Assembly (NCBI RefSeq): GCF_025564065.1
Contig: NZ_JAMGZK010000054.1
Span: 124,001 to 188,000, forward strand
From: Silvania hatchlandensis
Lineage (GTDB): Bacteria > Pseudomonadota > Gammaproteobacteria > Enterobacterales > Enterobacteriaceae
DNA length: 64,000 nt
Reading direction: 5' to 3'
The notes below the pieces were generated by a model that saw nothing but the letters and a program-made list of their open reading frames with translations, was not told the origin of the DNA and made no database searches. The position numbers and the translations under genes are program-made. This document shows, one piece after another, positions 33,134 to 42,012 of this stretch (position 1 is its first letter; each line of letters opens with the position of its first letter).

Positions 33134-35425
33134 TTAGGCTATCGGACGGATCTCTTTTGAGCGCAGAGTCAGCTGAACCGGCACCGACTTATACGATGGG
33201 GTACCGCTCTCTTTATCCAGATAGTCGAGAGGAACCAGCACGTTAGCTTCAGGATAATAGGCCGCCACCGTACCTGGGGCGATACGCCAGGCCACCAGCG
33301 TAATGTCATCAAGACGCTGCGTACTGCCGGGCAGCGCGGTGGTGATATCCACCCGGTCGCCGTGCTCCAGCCCCAGTTGCTGCATATCCTCTTCGTTCAT
33401 AAACAGCACGTCGCGGCGACCAAACACCCCGCGATAGCGGTCGTCGAGGGCATACAGCGTGGTGTTGTACTGGTCGTGGCTGCGCAGGGTGACGAGGCGC
33501 AGCACGTTTTCGCCAACGCCCGGACTGTTCTCTTCAACGCCTTCAAACAGCGAGAACATCGCTTTGCCGCTGACGGTAGGCCAGACGCGCTCGGTTGGCG
33601 GCAGCGGCAGGCGAAAACCGCCGGGGATCCTTATCCGCGCATTGAAGTTTTCAAAGCCGGGCAGGGTCTGCTCGATGCGCTCCCGGATGCGATCGTAATC
33701 GGCCACCAGTTCCAGCCAGTCGACGCGGCTGTCGGGCAGGGTGGCGTGGGCGATCCCGGCGACAATCGCCGGTTCCGAGCGCAGCCACGGCGAGGCCGGG
33801 GTGAGTTTGCCGCTGGAGGCATGCACCATCGACATGGAGTCCTCGACGGTGATCGACTGCGGGCCTGCGCGCTGCATATCCAGCTCCGTACGCCCCAGGC
33901 AGGGGAAGATAAAGGTCTCTTTGCCCACCAGCAGATGGGTGCGGTTGAGTCGGGTGGCGACGTGTACGCTGAGATCCAGTTTTCGCAGGGCGGCGAACGT
34001 CCGGGCGTGGTCCGGCATGGCCACCGCGTAGTTACCGCCGAGACAGATTAGCGCTTTGGCCTGTCCGTCGAGCATTGCCTGCGCGGCCTGCACCGCGTCG
34101 TGGCCAGGGGCGGACGGCGGGGTAAAGCCGAACACCGCCTCCAGCTTATTCAGAAACGCCGCCGACGGTTTTTCGGTGATCCCCACCGTGCGGTTGCCCT
34201 GCACGTTGGAGTGCCCGCGCAGGGGACAAATTCCCGCCCCGGGCTTGCCGATATTGCCGCGCAGCAGCAACAGGTCAGCAATCAGGCGCACGTTTGCGGT
34301 GCCTTTGTTGTGCTGGGTAATGCCCATCCCGTAGGTGATGATGGTGGCGTTCGATTTCGCGTAAGCGTCGGCGACGCTCTCCAGCTGCGGACGTAATAAC
34401 CCGGAACCCTGCTCGATGGCCTCCCAGCCCGTGGCGGCGATATCGGCGGCAAACTCTGCGAAACCGGCGGTATGGCGGGCGATAAAATCGTGGTCCAGCA
34501 CGTTACCGCGTGTCGCATCCAGCTGCAGGAGGTGTTTGGCAATACCTTTGAGCGCTGCGGCGTCGCCACCGGCTTTGACCTGGAAGTAAGTCGAGGCGAT
34601 GTCGGTGGCGCTGTAGGTCGCCATCTCCATCACGCTTTGCGGATCGGCAAAGCGCTCAAGGGCCGTTTCACGCAGCGGGTTAAAGACGATGATCGGCACC
34701 CCCCGACGGGCAAGCTCGTGCAGGGTGCCCATCATCCGCGGGTGGTTGGTGCCCGGATTGTGCCCGATGGAGATAACCAGCTCGGTGTTATCAAAATCCA
34801 TCAGCGAGACGGTACCTTTGCCGATCCCGATTGAGCGGGGCAGGCCGACGCTGGTGGCCTGATGGCACAGGTTGGAGCAATCGGGAAAATTATTGGTGCC
34901 CAGCTCGCGGGCAAACAGCTGATACAGGAACGCGGCTTCATTCGAGGCGCGCCCGGAGGTGTAAAACTCCACCTGCTCCGGTGCCAGGCCGCGCAGTACC
35001 TCGCCGATGCGGGCAAACGCCTGTTCCCAGCTGACCGGGCGCAAGGTGTCGCTTTGTGGATGGTAAGCAAGCGGGTGCGTCAGACGGCCCAGCCCTTCGA
35101 TCTCGAAATCGGTTTTTTCCCACAGTTCGCTGACGGTGTGTTGCGCCAAATATTCTGGGGTGACGCGCTTTGTGGTGGCTTCCCACGTCACCGCTTTGGC
35201 GCCGTTCTCGCAAAACTGAAAGGTGGATTTGTGTTCTTTGTCCGGCCACGCACAGCCCGGACAGTCAAAGCCATCGGGCTGATTGGTGCGCAGCAGAGTG
35301 GCAGGCGCGTCGAAGACATCCATCTGCGTACGCACCGCAATCGCTGTAGCCTTTAACGCTCCCCAACCGCCTGCCGGGCCTGCGTAATAGTGAATGCCTG
35401 GGACCTGTCGTCTGTGGTTACTCAT
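33134..35425 (-). CDS. ydeP: FdhF/YdeP-family molybdopterin oxidoreductase
   Basis: This 763-residue protein is a bis-MGD molybdoenzyme of the YdeP group. The N-terminal motif FDCPGCAWPD holds only two cysteines, so a normal four-Cys [4Fe-4S] site is not obvious here. Mid-domain signatures are SNLCHQATSVGLPRSIGIGKGTV and ISIGHNPGTNHPRMMGT, and the C-terminal dinucleotide domain contains LVTLRSHDQYNTTLY. In E. coli, YdeP contributes to acid resistance; the reaction is unknown. AGGAGC precedes the ATG. It stands alone on the minus strand, with no partner subunit nearby. Confidence 0.88.
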   Translation of the reverse strand: MSNHRRQVPGIHYYAGPAGGWGALKATAIAVRTQMDVFDAPATLLRTNQPDGFDCPGCAWPDKEHKSTFQFCENGAKAVTWEATTKRVTPEYLAQHTVSELWEKTDFEIEGLGRLTHPLAYHPQSDTLRPVSWEQAFARIGEVLRGLAPEQVEFYTSGRASNEAAFLYQLFARELGTNNFPDCSNLCHQATSVGLPRSIGIGKGTVSLMDFDNTELVISIGHNPGTNHPRMMGTLHELARRGVPIIVFNPLRETALERFADPQSVMEMATYSATDIASTYFQVKAGGDAAALKGIAKHLLQLDATRGNVLDHDFIARHTAGFAEFAADIAATGWEAIEQGSGLLRPQLESVADAYAKSNATIITYGMGITQHNKGTANVRLIADLLLLRGNIGKPGAGICPLRGHSNVQGNRTVGITEKPSAAFLNKLEAVFGFTPPSAPGHDAVQAAQAMLDGQAKALICLGGNYAVAMPDHARTFAALRKLDLSVHVATRLNRTHLLVGKETFIFPCLGRTELDMQRAGPQSITVEDSMSMVHASSGKLTPASPWLRSEPAIVAGIAHATLPDSRVDWLELVADYDRIRERIEQTLPGFENFNARIRIPGGFRLPLPPTERVWPTVSGKAMFSLFEGVEENSPGVGENVLRLVTLRSHDQYNTTLYALDDRYRGVFGRRDVLFMNEEDMQQLGLEHGDRVDITTALPGSTQRLDDITLVAWRIAPGTVAAYYPEANVLVPLDYLDKESGTPSYKSVPVQLTLRSKEIRPIA

Positions 35426-35651
35426 CGGTGCTCCTGTGGGGGTTTTCGGGGTGGCGGCTGATTTCGGCCAGCAGCAGGCGTAACCCAGTCTGTCAGACCC
35501 CGATTCTGAAGAGAGATGAATTATCTTTGCTGCAGATAATTATCAAATCAATTACAAATTATTCACAGTTCAGCTCACAAATCCATCATCAGATTCGTGT
35601 GAGGCGTTGTCAGTTGCCGGCCCTGACAGGGATGTCAGAGCCGGTGCAGGA

Positions 35652-36155
35652 TCAGTTAATCTTGCCTAAGAAGTCACGCTTTCCAAGCGGTACGCCCGCC
35701 TGACGTAAAATGTCGTAAGCGGTGGTGAAATGGAAATAGAAATTTGGCACGGCGAAGGAGAAGACAAAGCCACGGGCGGTGAAATGCAGTTCGTGTTCAC
35801 GCGCTTTCACCTTAATCGGACGCTCATCGTCACCCTCAAGCTGTGCATCAGCCACCGTTTCTAACCACTGGATGGTTGTGGTGATCCGGGTTTGTAACTG
35901 TTCAATGGTGCTCTCATTATCTTCCATCACCGGGGCGTCGATATCAGCCAGACGCGCCACGCCGCGCTTCGCCATATCGCAGGTCACCTGCACCTGACGC
36001 ACCAGCGGGAACATATCATCCGCCAGTTTTGCTTCCAGTAATGCGCTCTCCGCGGTGCCGTTTTCTTGCGCCCAGATGCGCGCTTTTTCGAGGATCGCGC
36101 TCAGGTTGTGAAGCCCATGGATGAACTGTGCTTTTGTTTCGCTATACAGTGACAT
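35652..36155 (-). CDS. DUF1993-family protein
   Basis: This 167-residue protein fits the DUF1993 family (MSLYSETKAQFIHGLHNLSAILEKARIWAQENG, then DDMFPLVRQVQVTCDMAKRGVARL). The fold is expected to be a DinB-like four-helix bundle, but no enzymatic role is established. The ATG at 36155 has GGAG 7 bases upstream; longer frames to 36251 are not supported. It lies downstream of a rhodanese gene on the same strand, and both are divergent from a GlxA-type regulator. Confidence 0.85.
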   Translation of the reverse strand: MSLYSETKAQFIHGLHNLSAILEKARIWAQENGTAESALLEAKLADDMFPLVRQVQVTCDMAKRGVARLADIDAPVMEDNESTIEQLQTRITTTIQWLETVADAQLEGDDERPIKVKAREHELHFTARGFVFSFAVPNFYFHFTTAYDILRQAGVPLGKRDFLGKIN

Positions 36156-36263
36156 TGCAAACTCCTTCATCGTTATTGAGTGCCCGGTCAGACGCTTAGC
36201 CCCTGACCGGTATGCCAGGGTAAACCGAAACAGCAGATTTGTCAGGCTCAAACGCGCGCGGCC

Positions 36264-36659
36264 CTACGCTGCGTTAAAGGCAAAACCTTCGTCGGCCCAT
36301 CCGGTCAGCCCGCCGAGCATGATTTTGACCGGACGACCCAGCTGCGCCAGCTTCAGCGCGGCCCGATCGGCACCGTTGCAGTGCGGCCCGGCACAGTAGA
36401 CGACAAACAACGTATCGGCAGGCCATTGTGCCATGCGCTGCGCGTCGATATCCCGATGGCGCAGATGGATGGCTCCCGGAACATGACGCCGTGCAAAGGC
36501 CTCCGGGCTGCCGACCACGTGCAGCAGCACAAAATCCCTCTCGTCGTCTGTGATGGCACTGTGCACATCGTCGCAATCCGTTTCCACACTCAGTCGCTGT
36601 AAAAAATGCGCAGCGGCGCGATCGGCATCTGCTGCAGGATAATCAGTTACGTAGCTCAT
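36264..36659 (-). CDS. rhodanese-domain protein
   Basis: This 131-residue single rhodanese domain has the active-site loop YCAGPHCNGA, with the first Cys as the sulfur acceptor, and the lead-in motif HVPGAIHLRHRDID. It could be a thiosulfate sulfurtransferase or a persulfide handler. The ATG at 36659 follows GAGGAG by 5 bases; a GTG at 36665 would overlap the ribosome site. It is divergent from the GlxA-type regulator at 36770, with about 110 bases between starts, and probably controlled by it. Confidence 0.87.
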   Translation of the reverse strand: MSYVTDYPAADADRAAAHFLQRLSVETDCDDVHSAITDDERDFVLLHVVGSPEAFARRHVPGAIHLRHRDIDAQRMAQWPADTLFVVYCAGPHCNGADRAALKLAQLGRPVKIMLGGLTGWADEGFAFNAA

Positions 36660-36769
36660 ATTCACTCCTCTTAAATTGAGTCTTTACTCTAGGGTCAGGG
36701 TGCGGTTTTGACAGCTGGCAGAAATGCCATATACCATCAAGATCATGACAAAATTGTGCGGGTGTAAGG

Positions 36770-37741
36770 GTGAAGAATCCTCTGGTGGTGGTGCTGGCCT
36801 ATGACGGCTTATGCACCTTTGAATTCGGCGTCGCGGTAGAGATTTTCGGCCTGGCGCGTCCTGAAATGGGCGAGAACTGGTATCGCTTTGCGGTCGCGGG
36901 CGTTGACCAGGGGGAGCTGTGCGCGACGGGAGGCGTCCGGCTGGTGGTTGATGGTGGACTGGAGCTGCTGGACCAGGCCGGAACCATCGTGGTGCCCGGC
37001 TGGCGCGGTGCGGACACGCCTGTGCCCGCCGAACTCTGCGCCCGGCTGGTGGCGGCGCATCAGCGCGGGGCGCGGGTGATGTCTATCTGCTCTGGCGTGT
37101 TTGTGCTGGCCGCTGCCGGGTTGCTCGATAACCGGCAGGCCACCACTCACTGGCGCTACACAGACTTACTGCAGCAGCGTTACCCGGCCATTCAGGTCAC
37201 GCCGGACGTGCTGTATATCGATAATGGTGATGTGCTGACCTCCGCAGGCAGCGCGGCGGGTATCGACCTGTGCCTGCACCTGGTCCGCCGGGACTACGGT
37301 TCCGTAGCGGCAAATCAGGTGGCGCGCCGGCTGGTGGTTTCACCCCATCGCGACGGCGGCCAGGCCCAGTTTATCCAGCAGGCCGTTCCCGTTGCCTATG
37401 AAGGCCACCGGCTCGGATCGCTGTTTGATCACCTGCATGCCCATCTCGCCGCTCCGCACAGCGTCGCCTCGCTGGCAGAGTTTGTTGGCATGAGCCCGCG
37501 TACCTTTTTACGCCGGTTTGCCGCCACTACCGGCAGCACTCCGGCCCAGTGGTTGCTCAACGCCCGGTTGAGCCGCTGTCAGGATTTACTGGAAAACAGC
37601 GCACTGTCGATTGAGAGAATTGCAGAGGTCGCAGGCTTTGGCAGCGTAGCGACGCTGCGGCACCACTTTAAACACCATTTTGCGACCACGCCTGCGGCGT
37701 ATCGGAGAGGGTTTGCTTCCCCTGCGGGGAAGGTGGTTTAA
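36770..37741 (+). CDS. GlxA-family transcriptional regulator (DJ-1/PfpI plus AraC)
   Basis: This 323-residue regulator has an N-terminal DJ-1/PfpI-like domain (VVVLAYDGLCTFEFGVAVEIFGLARPE ... RVMSICSGVFVLAAAGLLDNRQATTHW) and a C-terminal AraC HTH (SVASLAEFVGMSPRTFLRRFAATTGSTPAQW). The Cys of SICSG occupies the usual nucleophile-elbow position. The only suitable start is GTG at 36770, directly behind TAAGG, so the ribosome site spacing is poor and expression may be low. It is divergent from the rhodanese/DUF1993 pair. Confidence 0.88.
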   Translation: MKNPLVVVLAYDGLCTFEFGVAVEIFGLARPEMGENWYRFAVAGVDQGELCATGGVRLVVDGGLELLDQAGTIVVPGWRGADTPVPAELCARLVAAHQRGARVMSICSGVFVLAAAGLLDNRQATTHWRYTDLLQQRYPAIQVTPDVLYIDNGDVLTSAGSAAGIDLCLHLVRRDYGSVAANQVARRLVVSPHRDGGQAQFIQQAVPVAYEGHRLGSLFDHLHAHLAAPHSVASLAEFVGMSPRTFLRRFAATTGSTPAQWLLNARLSRCQDLLENSALSIERIAEVAGFGSVATLRHHFKHHFATTPAAYRRGFASPAGKVV

Positions 37742-37756
37742 TTTGCGCCCATGATT

Positions 37757-37817
37757 TATACCCACTATACCTACTGATGCGTTGATCTCAATTGCAGTGG
37801 TGGGTACTATACCCACT
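37757..37817. promoter_or_regulatory. hicAB operator region
   Basis: The word tatacccact occurs at 37757-37766 and again at 37808-37817. The second lies in a perfect palindrome, gtgggta-cta-tacccac (37800-37816), 23 bases before the hicA ATG. HicB antitoxins with a ribbon-helix-helix domain repress their own promoter, so these are likely operator sites. Confidence 0.6.
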
Positions 37818-37839
37818 GTTCGTTCAGGGAGGGCAACGG

Positions 37840-38025
37840 ATGAAGAGTGGAGAACTCATCAAGATATTGATCAACGCCGGTTGGGTACACGTCCGCACTC
37901 GCGGCTCTCACCCTATTTTTGAGAAAGAAGGTGAACCCGAGCCAATAGTGGTACCTCACCCTAAAAAGGATATAGCAACGGGTACGTTGCATAAAATCCT
38001 TAAGCAGATGGGCGAAAATAAATAA
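37840..38025 (+). CDS. hicA: HicA-type toxin (mRNA interferase)
   Basis: This 61-residue dsRBD-like protein fits HicA: MKSGELIKILINAGWVHVRT then RGSHPIFEKEG with catalytic H24, and VVPHPKKDIATGTLHKILKQMG. HicA cleaves mRNA and tmRNA when not bound by HicB. The ATG at 37840 is preceded by AGGGAGGG; a longer frame from 37792 is not supported. The toxin gene precedes hicB, the common order in this family, and both lie behind the palindromic operator. Confidence 0.93.
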   Translation: MKSGELIKILINAGWVHVRTRGSHPIFEKEGEPEPIVVPHPKKDIATGTLHKILKQMGENK

Positions 38026-38071
38026 TGAGGTGGTGTGCACCGCGCGTCACTTGTTAGAGAGGAAATAATGT

Positions 38072-38479
38072 ATGAAATATCCAGTTTACTTACATCAGGC
38101 CGACAGCGGCACATATTCAGGATTTGTGCCGGACGTTCCAGGATGTTATTTCGCTGGCGATACCATTGACGATGCGATCGCCGATGCTCATGCCGCTATC
38201 GATGCGTATCTGGAATATCAGAGTGAGAAAGGGCAGGACGTCCCGGCGGCGAGAAGCATGAACGCGCATAAAGATGATGAAGATTGTCAGGGTGGTATGT
38301 GGGGCTTCGTCGATATCGACACAAGTAAATATGAAGGTAAAGCCACTAAATTAAATATCACGTTACCGCAAAATCTTTTAAGAAGAATTGATGCTTATGT
38401 CAGCAGTAACGGCGAATTTTCCAGTCGAAGCGGTTTTATCGCCGAATTAGCGCGTCGGGAATTATTAAAGCGCTCTTAA
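38072..38479 (+). CDS. hicB: HicB-type antitoxin
   Basis: This 135-residue protein has the N-terminal HicB partial RNase H-like fold (YPVYLHQADSGTYSGFVPDVPGCYFAGDTIDDAIADAHAAIDAYLE) and a C-terminal ribbon-helix-helix domain (KLNITLPQNLLRRIDAYVSSNGEFSSRSGFIAELARREL) that should bind DNA. It neutralises HicA and represses the operon. AGGAA precedes the ATG at 38072. A clean terminator follows. Confidence 0.93.
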   Translation: MKYPVYLHQADSGTYSGFVPDVPGCYFAGDTIDDAIADAHAAIDAYLEYQSEKGQDVPAARSMNAHKDDEDCQGGMWGFVDIDTSKYEGKATKLNITLPQNLLRRIDAYVSSNGEFSSRSGFIAELARRELLKRS

Positions 38480-38508
38480 AATAGTATTCCCGTCACGAAC
38501 ATAGTTAT

Positions 38509-38531
38509 AGCCCACGACAGTGGGCTTTTTT
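38509..38531 (+). terminator. rho-independent terminator of hicAB
   Basis: The stem agcccac (38509-38515) pairs with gtgggct (38520-38526) around a 4-base loop and is followed by a run of T residues. It lies 30 bases after hicB. Confidence 0.88.
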
Positions 38532-38710
38532 ATTTTCCGCTGTTTTAATGCTAAAACAAAGTCGATTATAGAGTGACAGGGTTTTTGATGCTGCCTTATA
38601 ACAGGCTTCAAATAATTGCCTTAATAAACATTCACATAAATTATTAATCTTGAGAGCCATCACATAATCCGCGCAAAGTCTTTGTCGCGCTGAATGGCTG
38701 CATCTAAATT

Positions 38711-38726
38711 GCTAACTCGAGTTAGC
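38711..38726. promoter_or_regulatory. candidate LacI-type operator before the sugar-catabolic operon
   Basis: gctaactcgagttagc is a perfect 16-base palindrome centred on CG, the usual form of LacI-family operators. It lies 17 bases before the kinase ATG. A related perfect palindrome (44548-44567) precedes the cluster's own LacI gene; both fit GCTNNYTCGARNNAGC. Confidence 0.7.
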
Positions 38727-38742
38727 TTTCGGGGTTAGCATC

Positions 38743-40335
38743 ATGAGCGAGTCATTTTTCATTGGGATCGATGTCGGTTCCGCCAGCGTCAGGGCGGGGA
38801 TTTTCGACCGCTGTGGTCAGCGACGAGCGTTCGCCGTTCGCCCCATTCAGCAGTTCTCTTCCCGGGCAAATTTTGTTGAACAGTCGTCAGAGGATATCTG
38901 GCAGGCGGTGTGTGATTCGGTACGCGAGGCGATGGAGCATGCTGCGATCCCTGCCCAGGCGGTGTGCAGTATCGGCTTTGACGCAACCTGCTCGCTGGTG
39001 GTGGTGGACAGCGAAGGGCGCGGGATTTCTGTCGCAGAGCAGGGTGAACCCGAGCGGGACATCATCATGTGGATGGATCACCGTGCCACCCAGGAGACCC
39101 TCGACATCAACGCCACCGGCGATGAAGCCCTGCGCTACGTGGGCGGCGAGGTGAGCGTCGAAATGGAACTGCCGAAAGTGCTGTGGCTGAAACGGCACTT
39201 TCCCGGGCGTTACCAGCGTGCCTGGCGACTGTTCGATCTGGCCGACTATCTGGTGTGGCGTGCGACGGGGGCGGATGTCGCCAGCGTCTGCACCCTGGCC
39301 TGCAAATGGAATTATCTCTCGCATCACTCCCGCTTCAGCCACACGCTGCTGTCGGCGGTGGGGCTGGATGAACTGCCGGGCAAGATCCCGGCCACCGTGT
39401 TAGCCCCCGGCGTTCGCGCCGGAATGCTCAATCCCGCCACGGCGGCAGCATTTGGCCTGCCGGAAAACGTTGTGGTGTCCAGCGGCATGATCGACGCCCA
39501 TGCGGGCGGTCTGGCGCTGGTGGCGTCGCAGTCGGCGGGCAATCTGGCGTTGATTAGCGGCACCTCGAATTGCCATATGCTGGTCAGCCCTGAGCCGGTG
39601 AGTGTACCCGGCGTGTGGGGCCCTTACTGGGGGGCGATGCTCCCGGACCAGTGGCTGAACGAGGGCGGACAGAGTGCGGCGGGGGCGCTGGTGGAGTGGA
39701 CCCTTCGCCAGAGCGCCCTCTGGCCGAAACTGCAGGCGCAGGCGACCGTGCTGGGTGAGAGTGTTTATACCGTCCTCAATCAGTGGGTGGCGGCGCTGGA
39801 AGCGCGCGAAGCCTGGCCCACGGCGCAGCTGCACGTGCTGGCCGATCACCACGGTAATCGCTCGCCCCGGGCCAATCCGTTTGCCCGGGGTGTGGTCAGC
39901 GGCTTAACCCTGGAATCCGGCCAGGATGGGCTAGCCCGACTGTATCTGGCGACCCTGCAGGCCATCGCCTACGGCACCCGACACATCATCGATACCCTGC
40001 GTGACGCCGGACACGTTATACAGCGGATCACCGCTTGCGGGGGAGCGACCAAAAACCCGCTGTGGCTGCGGGAGTACGCCAACATCACCGGCTGCGACAT
40101 CGCGTTGAGCGATGAAGAAGACGCCGTGACGGTGGGGGCCGCGCTGATGGGGGCGGTGGCCTGCGGGCAATACGCCACCTTGCCGATAGCGGCCGGGGCG
40201 ATGGTGCGTTCCGGCGGGGTTATCCGAGCCGATCCCGCGACGGCGGATTTTCACCAGGCGAAATACCGGGTTTATCTGGAGATGTATCACCCGCAGCAGC
40301 AGGCGCAGAAGGCGATGCACAAATGGGTCAAATAA
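38743..40335 (+). CDS. FGGY-family carbohydrate kinase (pentulose-kinase-like)
   Basis: This 530-residue FGGY kinase phosphorylates an unknown ketose or sugar. The N-terminal ATP/phosphate motif is FIGIDVGSASVRAGIFD; the substrate-domain motif is IIMWMDHRATQET, and FGGY signatures are SGTSNCHMLVS and ACGGATKNPLW. Sequence details (QGPYWGAMLPDQW-like stretch, DHHGNRSPRANP) place it with the ribulokinase-like YpCarbK group. It begins just behind a LacI-type palindrome and is followed 20 bases later by an isomerase-like gene. The substrate is not known. Confidence 0.88.
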   Translation: MSESFFIGIDVGSASVRAGIFDRCGQRRAFAVRPIQQFSSRANFVEQSSEDIWQAVCDSVREAMEHAAIPAQAVCSIGFDATCSLVVVDSEGRGISVAEQGEPERDIIMWMDHRATQETLDINATGDEALRYVGGEVSVEMELPKVLWLKRHFPGRYQRAWRLFDLADYLVWRATGADVASVCTLACKWNYLSHHSRFSHTLLSAVGLDELPGKIPATVLAPGVRAGMLNPATAAAFGLPENVVVSSGMIDAHAGGLALVASQSAGNLALISGTSNCHMLVSPEPVSVPGVWGPYWGAMLPDQWLNEGGQSAAGALVEWTLRQSALWPKLQAQATVLGESVYTVLNQWVAALEAREAWPTAQLHVLADHHGNRSPRANPFARGVVSGLTLESGQDGLARLYLATLQAIAYGTRHIIDTLRDAGHVIQRITACGGATKNPLWLREYANITGCDIALSDEEDAVTVGAALMGAVACGQYATLPIAAGAMVRSGGVIRADPATADFHQAKYRVYLEMYHPQQQAQKAMHKWVK

Positions 40336-40355
40336 CAAAAATGAGGGAACTGAAT

Positions 40356-42002
40356 ATGCTGACACTGAATCTACCTGCGGCGCCAACGCCGATCCAGGCT
40401 CAGGACCGCGAGATCCTGATGATCACCAACGCGGATCTGCGCGAGTCCGCCAATCTGGCCTGCTGGCCGGTACAGCAAAAGTTTGAGCAGAAGCTGCAGG
40501 CGGCGCTGGAGCGCCACGGCTATCGCATGCGCCGCGCCCATCCGGTGAATACCGAACGCGGGCACGGTTTTATCAGCAGTCAGCGCGAGGGCAGCGATCT
40601 GTTTGCCGCCATCGATCCTGACGCGCCGCTGATTGTGCTGCTCACCGCCTGGCAGTATTCGCACCATATCGCGCCGTCGCTGGTGCATCATCGCGGCCCG
40701 GTGCTGCTGCTGGCTAATTTTGACGGCACCTGGCCAGGCCTGGTCGGGATGCTGTGCATGGCGGGCAGCTTAACCAGTCTGGGTAAAAACTACTCCCGCC
40801 TGTGGTCGGAGAATTTTGACGACTCGATGTTTGAGCAAAAGCTGGCGACCTGGCTGCGCGATGGTGCGGTGAGTCATGCCCTTAACTATCTGCACCCGGT
40901 GGCGGCGACCCACGCGGTGATGTCTACCGAGGCCGGACAGCAGGGACGGCAGGTGGGCGAGTATATTCTGCAGCACAAAGCCATCGTGGGCCTGTTCGAC
41001 ACCTTCTGTATGGGGATGATCAACGGGGTCTTCCCGCAGCAGGCGATGGTCAAGGTCGGGATGCCGGTTGAGTCGTTATCCCAGTCGGCCCTGCTGGTGG
41101 AGATGCAGAAAGTTCCGCCGGCGCTGCGTGAAGCCTGCCTGTGCTGGTATGAAGAGCGGGGGATGCAGTTCCAGTTTGGCCGCGACGGCGCGAGCGAACT
41201 GACTCGCGAGCAGGTGCTGGAGCAGTGCGCGATGATGATCGCCATGGCGCGGTTTGTGAAGCGCTTTGGCCTGTCGGCAGTGGGCGTGCAGTATCAGCAG
41301 GGGTTGAAAGACAGCTGCGCCGCGTCCGACTTTGCCGAGGGCGCAATCGGTAATGCAGAGCGCTTTCCTGTCCCGGACGAGCAGGGCGAAATCATCTGGC
41401 CCGACAAAGCCATCCCCTGTATTAACGAGGTGGATATGGGCACAGCGATCCCGCAAACCATGCTGTGGCGGCTGCTGGAGGCATTCGGTCAACCCGCAGA
41501 AACCACCCTGCACGACATCCGCTGGGGCAGTGACTATCAGGGCACCTTCTACTGGGATCTGGAGATCTCCGGTGCCGTGCCGTTTGCCCACCTGAAAGGG
41601 GGAATTGCCGGGGCGACCGGATATCGTCAACCGGCCATGTTCTTCCCGGCGGGCGGTTCCACCATTGCCGGGCAGGGCAAAGCGGGACGCTTTATCTGGG
41701 CGCGCGCCCACTATGAAGGCACCGACGTGGTGATGCACATTGGCACCGGTCATGCCGTTGAGCTGCCGTCGGCGGAGTTTGAGCGCCGTCGTCGCGCCAC
41801 CAACGCCGAATGGCCACTGCTGAATGCGGTGCTGGACGGCGTGAGCCGGGATGCCTTGATGGCCGGGCATCAGAGCAACCACCTGACGGTGGCGTATATC
41901 GACGAGGCGCATGTCGAGACCCTTTTCCGGGCGTTTGTCGCCCAGTCGCTGACCCAGGGGATCCGCGTGTGGGTTGCGGGCGATGCCATCAAATTACTGT
42001 AA
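40356..42002 (+). CDS. fucose-isomerase-like protein (COG2407 type)
   Basis: This 548-residue protein resembles the L-fucose/L-arabinose isomerase fold. The metal-site region reads INEVDMGTAIPQTMLWRLL, with a Glu and Asp in the places expected for isomerase ligands, and a later His in IGTGHAVELPS could be the third. The upstream half has a Rossmann-like N-terminal domain. The gene sits between an FGGY kinase and an aldolase, an order that suggests isomerisation before phosphorylation. The ATG at 40356 follows AGGGAA; 40341 and 40323 are less likely starts. The exact sugar is unknown. Confidence 0.75.
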   Translation: MLTLNLPAAPTPIQAQDREILMITNADLRESANLACWPVQQKFEQKLQAALERHGYRMRRAHPVNTERGHGFISSQREGSDLFAAIDPDAPLIVLLTAWQYSHHIAPSLVHHRGPVLLLANFDGTWPGLVGMLCMAGSLTSLGKNYSRLWSENFDDSMFEQKLATWLRDGAVSHALNYLHPVAATHAVMSTEAGQQGRQVGEYILQHKAIVGLFDTFCMGMINGVFPQQAMVKVGMPVESLSQSALLVEMQKVPPALREACLCWYEERGMQFQFGRDGASELTREQVLEQCAMMIAMARFVKRFGLSAVGVQYQQGLKDSCAASDFAEGAIGNAERFPVPDEQGEIIWPDKAIPCINEVDMGTAIPQTMLWRLLEAFGQPAETTLHDIRWGSDYQGTFYWDLEISGAVPFAHLKGGIAGATGYRQPAMFFPAGGSTIAGQGKAGRFIWARAHYEGTDVVMHIGTGHAVELPSAEFERRRRATNAEWPLLNAVLDGVSRDALMAGHQSNHLTVAYIDEAHVETLFRAFVAQSLTQGIRVWVAGDAIKLL

Positions 42003-42012
42003 AGGTGAGAGC

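Noticed and set aside
35617-35644. Interrupted hairpin (ccggc-ctgaca/tgtcag-gccgg) downstream of the DUF1993 gene
   Set aside because: No T tract on either side; left uncalled.
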